NCBI GenBank assembly: GCA_026122225.1
Contig: JANEZZ010001406.1
Location: 80,888 to 144,887, forward strand
Direction of reading: 5' to 3'
Source: Heloderma charlesbogerti
Lineage: Eukaryota; Chordata; Lepidosauria; Squamata; Helodermatidae
Length of the DNA: 64,000 nt
Part shown: positions 1 to 11,208 of the stretch, piece by piece
Layout: every line of letters starts with the position of its first letter
Numbering within the stretch: the stretch's first letter is position 1
Made by a program: the position numbers and the translations under genes
Notes under the pieces: model-generated
Database searches by the model: none
What the model was told of the DNA's origin: nothing
The model's input: the letters and a program-made list of their open reading frames with translations, nothing else

Positions 1-335
1 GGATGGACAGACGGACATCCTCTTTTATTATGATAGATTATATATTACAAGGATAAAAATCCTTCCAAGGTGGTTTACAAGTAAGACAACAATACATTAA
101 TTTTTAAAACAACAACACTGTAAACATATTAAATCTAGGAGTCAGAAGGATCCGTCCCACGGGGCATTTGATGACAGAAACCCTGTGAGGAAAGGGAGAG
201 ACAGCAGGGGCTGTCTTTGATTGATTGCGTCCCTCTCTCTCCTGGAATCCTTCCCTCAGGGCAGTTGATGGTAATGGGCCTCTGTGGAAAGGGACGACCC
301 AGCTGGAGATGGTAGCTACAGAGGAATGTGGTGGT

Positions 336-556
336 GTGTTTTATGCTAGTGGCGCCGATTTCAGTGTGGCTGTGCCTCCATTCTGGGTTTTAGTGAGAAC
401 CAGCCAGAACTCTAAAGGAGCTATCCAAAATGCTAAACCCTATCCTCAAAATGGTTTCAGCACCTTGGATATCTCTTTTGGAGTTCCGGCTGGTTCTGGC
501 TAAACACCAGAATGCAATTACAGCCCCACCGAAATCAGAGCCACCAGTCTCCACTG
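336..556. repeat. hAT-type MITE, CAGTGGAGGCTGG family (copy 1)
   Basis: This is an imperfect inverted repeat. The left half reads CTAGTGGCGCCGATTTCAG and then a GAACCAGCCAGAACTCTAAAG stretch; the right half is its reverse complement and ends GAGCCACCAGTCTCCACTG. The left terminus is eroded, so the start is approximate and I could not confirm a target duplication. The family recurs at 4.3, 14.9, 18.7, 34.2, 47.2, 51.2 and 53.6 kb; three of those copies have good 8-bp duplications. It has no coding capacity. Confidence 0.75.
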
Positions 557-1700
557 GTTCTATGACACTCTCTCAATTCAGCGAGGCCTCACAGGTCTAA
601 CCAGCATCCCATGTTGACCAAGAGCGCGCCTTGGAATCCGCACCCCCCACCCCCCGGAATGCCCTGCCATTCACAAAGGTTTCTTGGCCGATAAGTGAAG
701 TGGGAAAGGTTCTCTCAGAAAATTGGAAAACCACCTTATTAGGCCAGCTGTAGGTTCTTAGAGGTGGGGGAAGGGTGCGCGCACGTGCGCTGCAGAGCTT
801 CATGACTCCTCTAGCATCAAGCAACTGCTGACTCTCCTTTAATTGTGGCTTCCACAGAGAGGTGGCGTGGGTGGCCACAGTTGCTGCACTTCGTCATCCA
901 TTGACATGCATCATCTGGGGAAAGATGCTCGTCTGAAGTATCGGTATTCATGGAGAGGTGGCAAAACCAACATTAAACCTCTTCTAACCTGGTGCCAAAC
1001 AGTGACTACAAGTTGCTTCTGCTACTTCTCAGTCATGTTCCCCACAAGGAATGGAGGGACGGAACCCCACCCCCACACCGCCGCTGATGCTGCTGATCTC
1101 CCCATCAGAATTGTCAACTGCCCTGGCTCTCATTTTCCTGTTGATGCCATGCAACAGGTTCTCATTACGTTTCCTGCCCACCTCTATTTATCGCTTGCCA
1201 TCACCATGGCTGCATCCCCTCTGGCTGTCATCATGTCGCATTAAAGGTTGCCATTTGTTTTCTAATCTTACACATTTACATTCAGAGGACAATATTGCTT
1301 TTATACCTGGAGTGCCATTTCTCTTCCTCCCACCCCCGCCTCAAGGCCATGGAAATATCATTTCTCCATACTTCCTCTCCTTTGCTCCTGCTGATTTTAG
1401 ATCAACTTTTGTCTGCATGACCTGGCACCATCCCTCAACATGAAGCGATGGGTGTTATTCACAGCAGGCAGGCAGGCAGGCCACCCCACAAATATAGGGA
1501 CCGGGCAACCATTTTGATGGTTACAATTGCTGTTTTGAACTCTCATATTCACTTCACAAATATACCTTGGTAGAAAAATGCATCTAGGTACCTCTGGCTT
1601 TGATGAGCAAGTTCTTGCAGCTATCTGCAGAATCAAGTGTACATGTTTCAGTCAGGAAATAGAGGTTGCACAATGACATGCCAAAGGCAGAATGAATGGT
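557..1700. other. No gene seen
   Basis: I see no coding region, RNA gene or clear repeat family here. Short open frames on both strands resemble no family I know. A short GGCA tract lies near 1468-1480. Confidence 0.5.
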
Positions 1701-2195
1701 TATGAGAACATAAGAATAGCCCTGCTGGATCAAACCAAGGGTCCATCTAGTCCAGCATTCTGTTCACACAGTGGCCAACCAGCTGTTGAACCCACAAGCA
1801 GGGCATGAGTGCAAGAGCACCCTCCCACCCATGTTCCCCAGCAACTGGTGTACATAGGCTCACTGCCTCTGGTACTGGAGGTAGCATAGTGATATCAGGA
1901 CTAGTAGCCACTGATAGCCTTCTCCTCCAGGAATTTGTCTAACCCACTCTTAAAGCCATCCAAATTGGTGGCCATCACTACATCTGGTGGTAGCAAATTC
2001 CATGATTTAACTCTGCACTGAAAAAGTGCTTCCTTTTATCTGTCCTAAATTTTCCACCAATCAGCTTCATGGGATGACCCTTTTGGGTTCTAGTATGATG
2101 ACAGAGGGAGAAAAATGTCTCCCTATCCACTTCTTCTACACTGTGCATAATTTGTAGGCCTCTATCATGTCTCCCCTTACCCTCCTTACAATCCC
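1701..2195 (-). mobile_element. CR1-type LINE, 3' end (ORF2 C-terminus and 3' UTR)
   Basis: Read on the minus strand, the part near 2030-2195 resembles the end of CR1 ORF2 (a track like LFSLS..NTR..GHPMKLIGG), and the rest is 3' UTR up to the characteristic end around 1701-1790 (ATTCTGTTCACACAGTGGCC). The same segment recurs at 17.0, 19.1, 20.9, 35.9, 54.2, 55.0, 56.1 kb and, inverted, 50.7 kb. The reading frame has frameshifts and stops, so it is a dead 5'-truncated copy. Squamates carry many CR1 subfamilies; I cannot name this one. Confidence 0.8.
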
Positions 2196-2365
2196 AGCAC
2201 CCTCAAGAGGTAAGCACCCTCCAGACCAGTGGATCACATGAAATTAAGCCAGTGCATACATACCTCAACACTGACCGTCCAAGTTGCTGCCCTGGGCATT
2301 GCTGAAAACCCTTATTCAGAAGTGGGGCCTGGAACAAAAAGTTGCAGTATGGAGTGATCCCTGTG

Positions 2366-2717
2366 CAGCAAGGCTGCAGGACCTCATGTCTGAGCACCAA
2401 CGTTGGCCCACCTGGGGTCCTAATCTGTCTCTCCAGGGTTCCCCAGATATCCACACCCCTTCCCCAGGCCCCATCCGCTATTCCCCAACAACTTTCAGTT
2501 TGGTGATTTCCCATCTTGTGCGCAATTCTTTCCCCATTCATAAAGGTTGATATGCCTCTCCTAAGGCTTACTTAAGGCACAAAGAGCTTTAAGCTAAAAT
2601 ATGCTGGCATCCTTGGTATGATGGCCCTGCCCCTTTTGCCTTTGGCCCTTCCCCCTTTGGCCCTGCCCACCACTGGCATGCAGCCCCCAAGAGTTTCTCT
2701 GAAATGGTCTCTGAATT
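2366..2717. repeat. hAT-type MITE, CAGGGGTGCAGAACC family (copy at 2.4 kb)
   Basis: The left end CAGCAAGGCTGCAGGACCTC and an internal part (AGGTTGATATGCCTCTCC, then AAGCTAAAATATGCTGGC) match the copies at 16.0, 33.4, 42.8 and 54.6 kb. The right end is eroded after GTTTCTCTGAAATGG, so the end is approximate. The better preserved copy at 16.0 kb has an 8-bp duplication, which points to the hAT superfamily. Confidence 0.6.
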
Positions 2718-2724
2718 CAGTCAG

Positions 2725-2815
2725 TCGTGCCAATTTATTTATTACATTTCTATACCACTCAATGGCGGAATCTCTCTGGGCAGTTCACAACAAGGCAGGA
2801 TTGCACCCTAACCGA
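2725..2815 (-). repeat. Retroposon 3' tail fragment
   Basis: The segment TTTATTTATTACATTTCTAT followed by CTCTCTGGGCAGTTCAC matches, in reverse, the tails at 31.0 and 39.1 kb (GCCCAGAGAGCTTCAGCTAT ... AATAAATAAA) and lies in the same orientation as the one at 59.0 kb. It is a short 5'-truncated piece of a LINE or LINE-mobilised SINE. Confidence 0.55.
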
Positions 2816-2859
2816 TTTAGAACAACAGAGACTAAAACATTTTAGTCTTTCAGTCTCTG

Positions 2860-4317
2860 TTGTTTTTAATCTGTCACTGCATTTTCAATCTTTGCATTGC
2901 TGCAAGATCTTATTTTGTTTTTTCACTTCTGTTTTATGCTGTAGTTTTAAAATGCCTGCGAAAATAAGAGGGTCTTCATCTACTGCCAGAAACAGCACAA
3001 TCGAGTATGCTTTATCCTCATTTGGGTTGTTTGGGTGGAGTCTCCCCCAACTTGGGTTTTTTCCCCACCTAAAGATTTCTTTGTACTTCTGTAAACCTCA
3101 GGGTTACACTGAGTCTGATGACACTTCCCTTTTGTTCATGGGTGGTGCTGTTTTGTCTATATAAGGACTAGCATTCAGAGAACTGCTCCCTGCAGACCAA
3201 ACCGGGCTCCACAGCAGAAAACGGACCAAAGTCTGGGTGGCTGAATCAGTGAAACCTCGTTGATCTTCACCTCACACAGACAGATTCCTCCCGAGTCCCA
3301 ACATCCCTAGTTGAGAGACAGAAACTAGAAAACAGGGTCTACCCCTAGGAATTAGGACCAGTTGGAGAGTGTGGAATATAGCAAAACAATATGAAATAGA
3401 TTCTAGACTCACAAGGGTTGGGCAGGGAGGCTCTCTGATGCATCTGAACCTCACTAACCAAACGGACACCCATGGCTTGGTGTTGGTTCTCCCAGTGGTC
3501 AACATGGCAGACCGAGAGACCACAGGGATACTGGATGTGGTGCAGTACACATGGCAGAAGGATGTGCAACATGCCGACATCCATTCAAGCAGGACCGGCC
3601 CTACCATTAGGCAGAGTGAGACAGCTGTCTCAGGCAGCCGATGAAGGGCAGGCAGAGAGTGGTTATGACATGTGGGAGGATGGAGCTATCTTGGCCTTGG
3701 GGCTTGTCCTTTGCCCTCTAAGCCAGCCCGCTGCCCTCAGAAGGACGCTGTACCATCACCACTATTAAAGTAAGATTCAACTCCCAGTTCAATCAGCTTC
3801 TGTATATGGAATGTGGGCGGGGGGAGATACCATGTTGTCCCTTGTCTGAGGAGACCGGTCCTGCATTCAACAGAGTAGCATCTGTTCTCTGCTATCAAAA
3901 AACCCGTCCTCAACCTTGTTAGTTAGTGGACTGTCTGTTACTGAGAAGGACCTCACAAGAGGGAGGCAATGTGCCTATGTGTACCTACAAGGCGGTTTAT
4001 AATGCATAAGCCCTTCCTGCACACACACTACCCATCACCATGGCCGGCCTTTTAAGTCATTCATATTAACCATATGCTCATTAGGGTTTGTGGTTCTCAA
4101 GGCTATAAAAGCTCTCTTGCTCTCTCTTTCTGGCTGATTTTCGAAAGAATGAGCCACACTGCCAAGTTAATACAGAGGAGCATGCTTCCAAGTGCAGTTA
4201 AATAGTATTACTTTTTCCTGATATTTTTCCCCAGGAAAAAAGACCTTTCCAGAGTAAAAGCAACTTTAGTTTTGTGACAATCAGCAGTTTTCCTCCATTA
4301 CCTTCCTTCTGTATAAA
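2860..4317. other. No gene seen; two TATA-like motifs
   Basis: I see no supported gene. Two sequences look like core promoters: TCTATATAAGGAC near 3158-3170 and GGCTATAAAAGCTC near 4103-4117, each preceded by moderately GC-rich DNA. They may be leftover LTR promoters, but I found neither LTR termini nor a partner copy. Confidence 0.35.
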
Positions 4318-4526
4318 CAGTGGGTGCTGGTGGCTCTGATGTCAGTGGGGCAGTGAATCCACTCTGGGTTTCAGCCAGAACTCTAAAGGAGCTCTCCAAG
4401 GTGCTTTGCATCCTATCATCTCTCTGTTTTGCCCCTTGGATCGCTCTTTTAGAGTTCTGACTGGTTCTGTCTGAAACCCGGAGCAGATTCACTGCCCCAC
4501 TTCATCAGAGCCACCAGTCTCCACTC
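4318..4526. repeat. hAT-type MITE, CAGTGGAGGCTGG family (copy 2)
   Basis: This is a 209-bp hairpin-type element. It begins CAGTGGGTGCTGGTGGCTC, ends in the reverse complement (GAGCCACCAGTCTCCACT), and is flanked by the exact 8-bp direct repeat TGTATAAA (4310-4317 and 4527-4534). The ends starting CAG and the 8-bp duplication are typical of non-autonomous hAT elements. It has no coding capacity. Confidence 0.85.
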
Positions 4527-4655
4527 TGTATAAAGCTTTTCAGAGTGTCCCCAACACCTTCCATTCCTTTCCCTTTGTCTTCATTCTCAGTCATATCCCC
4601 ATGACTTCTTCTTCCCCCACACTGTTCCTCTCACCTCTTACCTTTTACTTCCAGG

Positions 4656-4910
4656 TAGGGGTGTACGAAATACTCACCCCATTCCATTTTGTGGTGTCTC
4701 CTAGGGGGGGGAGGCGATCCATCCCTCCCCCCCCCCTGGAATCCGGCTCCGCTCCATGGTAATTCCACGGATCACTGGCTGGAGTGACAGACTGCAGGTG
4801 CAAATGGCATCCGGCATAGTGGATGCCATTTGCATCCCTGCTCTTTGACGTGATAGGCTACGTAAATCTTTACGTAGCCTATTGAGTGAAGGAACAGGGA
4901 CACAAATGGT
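4656..4910 (-). repeat. TAGGGATGT palindrome-rich element, truncated copy
   Basis: It starts TAGGGGTGTACGAAATACTC and contains two of the family's inverted-repeat modules: GCAAATGGCATCC...GGATGCCATTTGC (4800-4835) and GATAGGCTACGTAAA...TTTACGTAGCCTAT (about 4850-4882). The order matches the right-hand end of the 27-kb and 45-kb copies read in reverse, so the orientation is minus. The distal part is missing and the end is approximate. Confidence 0.7.
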
Positions 4911-5667
4911 GTAGCAACCACCAAAAAACCACCTGAACTTTGGAAGCAGAATGAACCAGGCATTGTAGACCTGTGTACAGTGTACAGGCCAGTATAATTT
5001 GCAAAGTATTTTAGTGTGCATGAGCCAACTGCGATTCTTGGAAGAAAAACAAAACTCGATTGTTGTTCTTTCCTCTGGGTTAAATGGTGCTCACCCACCA
5101 TCGGAGTCGCCTGGCTCAAATCTAGCCCCATAAGTGAGCTGTCTGGACCCTTTCATTGCCAGCCTATAGGCAAGAGGGAAAAGGCGCTTCTGTGACAAAA
5201 CCCCTACATTCTGATGAAGCTCAACAATGCTTCCAGGAGCATCTGGTTAGTTAGCACCCAGCTGGGCAACATGAGAGGGGTTATCTCCTTTTTTGTCCTC
5301 CACATGCATCCCAAAATGTAAGCTTTTTTATAATAGGCTGGCTGGCTCAAACTGGCTGGTGTTTTTGAGATGTAGGTTTAAAACCATTAGGAAGGTGACC
5401 TCCAAGTAATTTTCTGGCTAGACCACTGACATCAGAAATGGAGGGTTTCACATGATTGGACAAAACAGCACTCAGTCTTTGCTAAGGGGCTGGCTTTTAC
5501 TGAACTCAAGATTCCCATAAAAGTAAGTGTTCATTCATTATTTTGGGAGACATCCATATATCATCTAATTGGAGGTCAAGATGCAGTCTCTCAGACCACC
5601 CTCTCTGCAATGAATTCTGCATATGCACTGGAAACCAAGAAGCAGGTAACATCTGACTATTTTAGCG
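4911..5667. other. No gene seen
   Basis: I recognise no gene or repeat family in this stretch. Some of it may be old repeat sequence too diverged to identify by eye. Confidence 0.4.
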
Positions 5668-5762
5668 CACAATCAATCCTGTGCATGTTTAGACTTGGCT
5701 GACTGGGGAATGCTGGGAGTTGTAAGCCTTTTTTCTGCCTAAACATGCGTAGGATTGCACTC
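5668..5762. repeat. Short terminal-inverted-repeat element (GTGCAATCCTAT family)
   Basis: CAATCCTGTGCATGTTTAGA at the left and TCTGCCTAAACATGCGTAGGATTGCAC at the right are inverted copies around a short centre. Similar hairpins are at 15.9, 16.4, 24.6, 29.6 and 55.9 kb. I recognise it as a common squamate short interspersed element, probably a MITE, but could not settle its target duplication. Confidence 0.6.
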
Positions 5763-6063
5763 CGTTAGATTGACTTTATTGATCTGGGGGAGGGGGGTGA
5801 TTGTTGCCTTCCCTTGTTCCCCCGACCCCATGAACTCCTTTTTTTATATTTGTACATTTGGCTGCGTTGTTTTGAAAGAGAATTCTCATTAAACTCTTCC
5901 CCACACAAATGACTGCCTACTTACAAAGCCACCACCTACATTCTTAGGATTTTTAATAAGCTTTGCTTAAGTTCAGTCCAATGCTTTCCAGTGGCCATTC
6001 TGTGTCATTTTTTTCCAGTACATCCTGACCAACATCTCCTTTGCTGTTGTAGCTGTTTGCTAG

Positions 6064-6407
6064 TGTTGCACAAAATGCTAGTTTCGCCCCCTGGAGGCTA
6101 GTCCAATTTGCCCCAAAGAGGAGAGTCAACTTCAGGCTGGGTCCAACTCGATTTTATTGTTTGCAAACAGTTCGACAAAGGAGCTCACGCTCAAAGCAGA
6201 GTCGACCCTGGGCGACCCCCGCGCTCCAGTTTTATCACTCAGCTTGCATTCCTCAGCCAGCGTGTTACTTTTGATTGGTTGCCAGCGGTTTGCTTAGCAA
6301 CCTTATCTTAGGGTTACTGCCTGCTCATTCCAGGCATGCGCAGCTCTTACAGTACTATGTGCTGCTTAAGACACATACAATGGCTTTTAGGTTACATTTT
6401 TACTACA
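6064..6407 (-). repeat. 3' LTR of the provirus
   Basis: This copy matches the LTR at 11553-11896 except for one difference I can see (ACATACAATGG here, ACATACAGTGG there). On the minus strand it carries a CCAAT box (AACCAATCAA, near 6271-6281), a weak TATA-like GATAAAAC (near 6229-6237) and the polyadenylation signal AATAAA (6153-6158), in the normal order for a retroviral promoter. It ends directly at the CTAG target duplication. Confidence 0.92.
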
Positions 6408-6425
6408 ATTCCCCCCTCAAAAGGC
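6408..6425 (-). other. Polypurine tract of the provirus
   Basis: On the minus strand GCCTTTTGAGGGGGGAAT runs straight into the LTR start TGTAGTAAAAATG. This is the expected place and composition for the plus-strand primer of a retrovirus. Confidence 0.85.
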
Positions 6426-6749
6426 TTTTCTCAAATTTATACTCTCTTTGGTCCCGCGGTGGACTATGCACTTAAAGGCGCAAACTATTATTGCTGTGGC
6501 ATTGATGGTTTTCTCTAAACAGCAAGTGAGGCCTAGGATGCCTTTGTTCTAGCTACTAGAATGTTGACAACAAAAACACCTTTTTTTTGAACTTTTGAAA
6601 CTCAGTTTTGTTCCGTTCATCAGGAACCCTTGAAACGAGAGCGCCCTCTTTCTGTAGAGCTACTTGAGTCCTTTCAGGGGTTCATTATTCCAACAGTGAC
6701 CTTCAGGTGGGTCAGCTTCCGGTGTGACCCTCTCTGGTGCAGGTGATGC

Positions 6750-7640
6750 CTTTATTCAGTGTGATGAATCCACTTCTTTTCTTTGGCGACTTTCATAGCA
6801 ATGGGAGTGGTAAGTAGGATCTGAAACAGACCCTTCTGCTTCTTGGTAGGTGGTTCATCTTTCTAGGACTGGATTAGCACCCAATCGCTGGGATTGAGAT
6901 TATGCACTGGAGCATCTAAAGGCCAGGATTGGTGCGGTGTCGCAAACCTGTGAAGACAAAACAGACTGCAAAGCAGTAACATAACCCTGAATCTTAAAAC
7001 TTTTACTTTTAAATTCACATTTAAGCTATCAGCCATAGGTAATATCCGAGGTGGGCACTTATGGAACGTTTAAAAGGTGTCAATTTAATACTTCCCTTGG
7101 GGGCGCACCATACTCGAGTCAAGGTGATTGGCAAGGCCTGTGGCCTTTCAACTTAACCTTTAAACAAATTTTAATGAGCATTGTCTTTAAGGTGCGGTTC
7201 ATCTTCTCAACTTGACTTGTAGATTGAGGTTTCTAAGGGGGGTGTAGCTTCTAGTTAGTTTGTTATGCCTGGGCCACTACTTGCGTCACTTGTCCAACAA
7301 AATGGGGCCCCTGATTTGATTCACTCTCGCTGTAGGTAACAAGAGCTTAGGGATTACTTTTTAACAGGATCTTGGCTACTCTCTGAGCGGTGCAGTCAAT
7401 TGCTTTTATCATTACTAGCAGGTACCGATAGCCATGAGTATGGGGCAACTCTGAAAACTCAATTTGAAATCTCTGAAAAGGATAGTAAGCGCATGGGCGA
7501 CTTCTCATTTGAGCTGGGGGCTCAAACATCTTTGAATCATTTTTGAGGCACAAAGGGCAGTCAGCCACTGTTCTCAGGTCTTGGTCTAACCTGAAGGAGG
7601 TGCTATCTGCCTCGGGCGCACTCAAAATCAGGGTGTTAAA
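6750..7640 (-). pseudogene. Retroviral integrase remnant (pol)
   Basis: The 92-residue open stretch at 7347-7625 reads like the zinc-binding to catalytic-core junction of a gammaretroviral integrase: a CPLC motif, then a track like PFQRFQIEFSELP and GYRYLLV. The C-terminal part continues toward 6760 in other frames, where a WIHH track appears, as in the C-terminal domain of the family. Stops and frameshifts separate the pieces. In a complete virus integrase joins the DNA copy to the host chromosome; this copy cannot. It lies only about 270 bp from the protease remnant, so the intervening reverse transcriptase and RNase H are gone. Confidence 0.82.
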
Positions 7641-7894
7641 GGGGGATGATCCCTTTATTAGCTAACCATAATTTCTGAACTTCTCAATGAGCGGCTTCAA
7701 GCCTGCACAGGTGGCTTTTTTCAGAGGATACTGCCTTACGCACACAGGGCTCTCCCTTTTTAAAAAGATTTTAATTTGTGTTATGCATTTGGTCGGGCAG
7801 GGGTTCTGTCTGCCCACACACATGGATTAACATTCTCTAAAATCTCAGTCCCTTTGGCCTCTGACACAATCTCGATTGCTTGAAGGGCCATCTG

Positions 7895-8300
7895 CTAATT
7901 TGAGCCCTGCATTGCTGGCAGCTGTACTACAATCTGATTATCACAGAAGAAGATTTTAGCTTGCAGTTTTGTTAACAAGTCCCGCCCCAAGAGGGCAACC
8001 AGGTATGCAGATGAAACTACAAAGGCATGTTCCAGTATGTTATTTCCAGTCTTCCTGAGGAGGGGCTTACACATGGGCAATTTAGTTTTTTTTCTCTTTA
8101 ATTTCTTTTATAGTTACATGCTTTCCACTTTTTCTTGCCGGGAGGCTTCACAGGGATCATAGAAAATGTGGCTCCAGTATCTACTAGGGCTTTACAGTCC
8201 TCACCAACAACCCTTACTTTTACCTTGGGATTCTCCCGAGCGTTTGTTCGTAGGGTGGTGGCCCTTCAGCTAGACTCCCCCCCACTGGAGGACCCTGCCA
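7895..8300 (-). pseudogene. Retroviral aspartic protease remnant
   Basis: On the minus strand near 8165-8200 a frame carries LVDTGATFS, the catalytic Asp-Thr-Gly signature of retroviral aspartic proteases. About 150-200 bases downstream a second frame carries LLGRDLLTKL (in the open stretch 7895-8080), the conserved C-terminal helix with its Gly-Arg-Asp. The two motifs are in different frames, so the gene is broken. Retroviral protease cuts the Gag and Gag-Pol precursors; the order of this piece after the zinc knuckle and before integrase is normal. Confidence 0.85.
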
Positions 8301-8344
8301 GCATTTGGCAGCCTTCAGGGTGAGTCTCTTTTCTCTTTTCTTTC

Positions 8345-8585
8345 AGCCCTGGACAATCTTTCTTCTAATGTCTCTTCTCTCGGCAATACGCACATTTATT
8401 GAGCCCCGGTTGGCCCTTTCCTTTTCTGCCCCCCCCCCTCTGGTCGCTTCTGTGCTCTCAAGCTGCTGTTTATATCTCCGCCCATGGTGGCTGCCAGCAT
8501 TGCCTTTTCCTTTTTCCAGGAATGGCACTTTTTTATGTGCTCTCATGTGCACCATAGCTCTAAAAACTTCATGTTCTGAGGTCTG
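8345..8585 (-). pseudogene. gag nucleocapsid remnant with interrupted zinc knuckle
   Basis: A minus-strand frame near 8350-8395 shows a C-X2-C-X4-H-X4-C pattern (CAYCREKRH, stop, KKDC), the single zinc knuckle typical of gammaretroviral nucleocapsid. A TAG stop sits between the His and the last Cys. The surrounding sequence is rich in Lys and Arg, as expected for an RNA-binding domain. It lies just upstream (in viral order) of the protease remnant. A function for the stop is unlikely given the decay around it. Confidence 0.75.
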
Positions 8586-8599
8586 ATAAGGCTAAAGCA

Positions 8600-9186
8600 G
8601 GCGGTGATATTAAGGCTTGCTTCAATTTAAGAAAAGCCTTTTTTATTTTAATTGTCCACTTCTAGTGGGTAATATTTTTGTTAAAGCTTCATACGGGGGC
8701 TTCACCCCTTTTTATGGCTACTATAGCCTCCCTCTTGTAACAGGCACACTTATCTTTTGGCTTGCCTGTTCTGCAAATCATGTTTCAAATTCTCTGTGCC
8801 ATGCACCAGTTTTAACTCTTTGTTTTCTCTGCAAGTTAGGCTGTTTGCCATTGCTTCGACAGAGAATCGCTTGCTTAGATCTTCTTACTAATCTCAACGA
8901 CACACATTTGGGATAAGCTTTCTTTTTTTTTTAAAGCCTTTTTGTCTGCTACTTTCTTCTGCCTTCTTTTATACCTTTTTCATATCATTAAAATCTAACA
9001 TCATGACTGGAAAACATTTGTTTTGTATAGTAGGGCATGGTAGAGCAGATCTAACCATTATACTGCTCCTCTGACTGCATGGTCAGGGCCCATCAAAATC
9101 AAGGGAAGGGCGTTCTCATATGTGGAAAGAGTTCCAAGCCACCATTTTTGCATTGGCAACTCCACACTGCATGAGTTTTGGCAGGG
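8600..9186 (-). other. Provirus interior, unassigned
   Basis: By position this should be gag capsid, but I recognise no capsid motif on the minus strand. Stops are frequent in every frame. Confidence 0.4.
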
Positions 9187-9920
9187 TGTCAGGTTTGCCT
9201 CTGAGCAAATGGAACGTCAGAACAGTTCAGATTTTGAGAAAGAGCTGGAACACATGGGGCAGGAACTTTCTTAGGCTTCAGAAACACAGCTGGGCTTAGA
9301 AGTATCACGGGAGAGTGGGGGACTCTCTCTCTCTCACCTCTTAAGTTAAGAGAATTTGCTGCCCCCCTTTTTAAAGGGAAACTAACTTTCGTAGTTTCTC
9401 TTTGAACTTTTTGAAGGCTGTTTCCTTTGTAGTCTATGAATCTCGAGCAATTTGTATCTGTATGCTTCATTAGGGTAAATGAAATCAAAGCCTTGGAAAT
9501 CATAGAATCATAGAATAGTAGGGTTGGAAGGGGCTTACAAGGCCATCGAGTCCAACCCCTTGCCAAGTGCAGGAATCTGAATCAGAGCATCCCTGACAGA
9601 TGGCTGTCCAGCCTCGTCTTGAATGCCTCCAGGGTGGGAGAGCCCACCACCTCCCGAGGTAATTGGTTCCATTGTCGTATTGCTCTAACAGTTAGGACGT
9701 TTCTCCTGATGTTCAGCTGGAATCCAGCTTCCTGTCACTTGAGCCCATTATTCCGTGTCCTGCACTCTGGGATGCTTGAGAAGAGATCCTGGCCTTCCTC
9801 TCTGGGACAACCTTTTAAGTACTTGAAGAGTGCTATCAGATCTCCTCTCAGTCTTCTCTTCTCAAGGCTAAATATACCCAGTTCTTTCAGTCAAATGCAG
9901 CTTTTTATCTGAGTGTTGAA
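9187..9920 (+). repeat. LTR-like repeat (TGTCAGG type) inside the provirus, split by CR1
   Basis: From TGTCAGGTTTGCCTCTGAGC this stretch parallels the LTR-like repeat at 35148-35693 for about 310 bases, sharing ACCTCTTAAGTT, CTGTATGCTTCATTAGG and AAAGCCTTGGAAA. The match is cut at 9500 by the CR1 piece and resumes at 9898 with TCTGAGTGTTG. The right end of the repeat is not found, so it is either truncated here or its boundary is unrecognised. Confidence 0.55.
9501..9897 (-). mobile_element. CR1 LINE, 3' end, inserted in the provirus interior
   Basis: It begins at CATAGAATCATAGAATAG, the reverse complement of a CR1 3' terminus, and runs through 3' UTR into the ORF2 C-terminus (track like GL.FQEARFRLNIRRN on the minus strand). 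The same segment is at 39.6-39.9, 42.5-42.8, 58.0 and 62.7 kb. AAAT occurs at both edges and may be a short target duplication. Sequence on each side rejoins to match the repeat at 35 kb, which proves this is an insertion. Confidence 0.85.
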
Positions 9921-10906
9921 ATCACAAATCAAACTGTACACTGAGCTGATCACAAACAAACACACAATCTACAACAACGGGAGTTTAAGGCTATGACAAG
10001 CCTCACAGTACTTTTTATGGCAAGTCTTTAACTGTCTAAAGTTCCAGTCCATGTGCAGAGTGCCTCTAACAAAGAAGGCTCTGGGCCATAAAGAAGGGAT
10101 GTTTTTAACAAAAGCTGTGTCTCTTCATCAGTTCGAATGGGGAAGGTGTAACCTTACACCTCTTCTAGATTCCTCCACAGATAACAACAGAGCAATGCTG
10201 CTCAGCTTTTCAGCTGTGATGCTTTTCTTGTTTTTTTTTTTTGCAAATCTCACTCTTTTGTCAGGTCCTCACAGACACCTTCCAGCCTCTCTGCTTGCTA
10301 AGGCTAAACCAGCCAGGCGAGGGGGGTTAGGCAAGTCCCCCTTGGCTCTGCTCTGAGCAGGCTGACAGAGATAAGCTTACACAGACCCTGATATTTTAAG
10401 AACTTGCTCTGTCTTTGTTTCTTGATTTTGCCACAGTCTTTAAGTCGTCAAACAAATCTCTTTCTTCAGAAGTTGCAACTTTTTAACTGCTTTTGCTTCT
10501 TCTAACAAACTTGGATACGGTGGCAGACAAACTGTCTCTGGAGGGCCCCCTCCCTCCCCCAACAACCTCTCCTCCCAACCTAACAGACCAAATCAGACGG
10601 GGGGAGCTCAGGGCACCTTGGGCAGGGTCTCCCAGTCTTCAAGCTCCTTCCGTGGGGCTTGAATCAGGGAGAACAGGGGCTTTGGGTTTCACCTCGGAGC
10701 ATACGATCATGACTTTACAATATTGAACTTTATATTCAACCTTTTCTCGCCTTCAGTGGATTTTGGTTGGCACTCATCCAAATGCTGATAACCTCACCTT
10801 CCCTGAGGCAAATTTATCTCTTACTACTTGATTCAGACACCACCCGGGGTCTCTTGCCCCTGTGGTCCTTTGCCAGTAACACATTTACACATTTACACTT
10901 CCGTAA
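9921..10906 (-). other. Provirus interior, unassigned
   Basis: This lies between the CR1 insertion and the matrix remnant. I recognise no conserved retroviral domain; frames are short on both strands. Confidence 0.4.
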
Positions 10907-11208
10907 CTAAGGGGGATTCTTTCCGCACCAATTCAACCAACCATCAATATAGGTGAATTGATCCCATTGCCCATTATTCACCACATTTTTATATACAGCT
11001 TTTACAAGATTTACACCAAAGGATCCTATGTCTGGCCAACTAATTCCACATGCTGGCCATTCCAATTGACAGAGTGTAACCAGCTTGCCTTTCGACATCT
11101 TAGTACACGGAGTCTGACAAACCTCAGACGCTTGACTTTGCTAAAGTTCTTTAGCATGCATCCCAAGGGAGTGGCAGAGCTTTCTAAACGGGAGCTACCC
11201 GCCCCCAT
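10907..11208 (-). pseudogene. gag matrix remnant
   Basis: A minus-strand frame starts at 11208 with Met-Gly-Ala-Gly-Ser-Ser, which fits an N-myristoylation signal of a Gag matrix protein. About 100 bases on, a different frame (10907-11098) has a track like LCQLEWPACGISWP and WDQFTYIDGW, resembling the second half of gammaretroviral matrix. The frame changes where a copy of a 26-bp repeat sits (about 11102-11128). Matrix directs Gag to the plasma membrane; this copy is broken. Confidence 0.7.

Noticed and set aside
3150..4120. Two TATA-like motifs as promoters of host genes
   Set aside because: No gene follows either motif and no LTR pair or CpG-rich context was found. They are recorded only as motifs.
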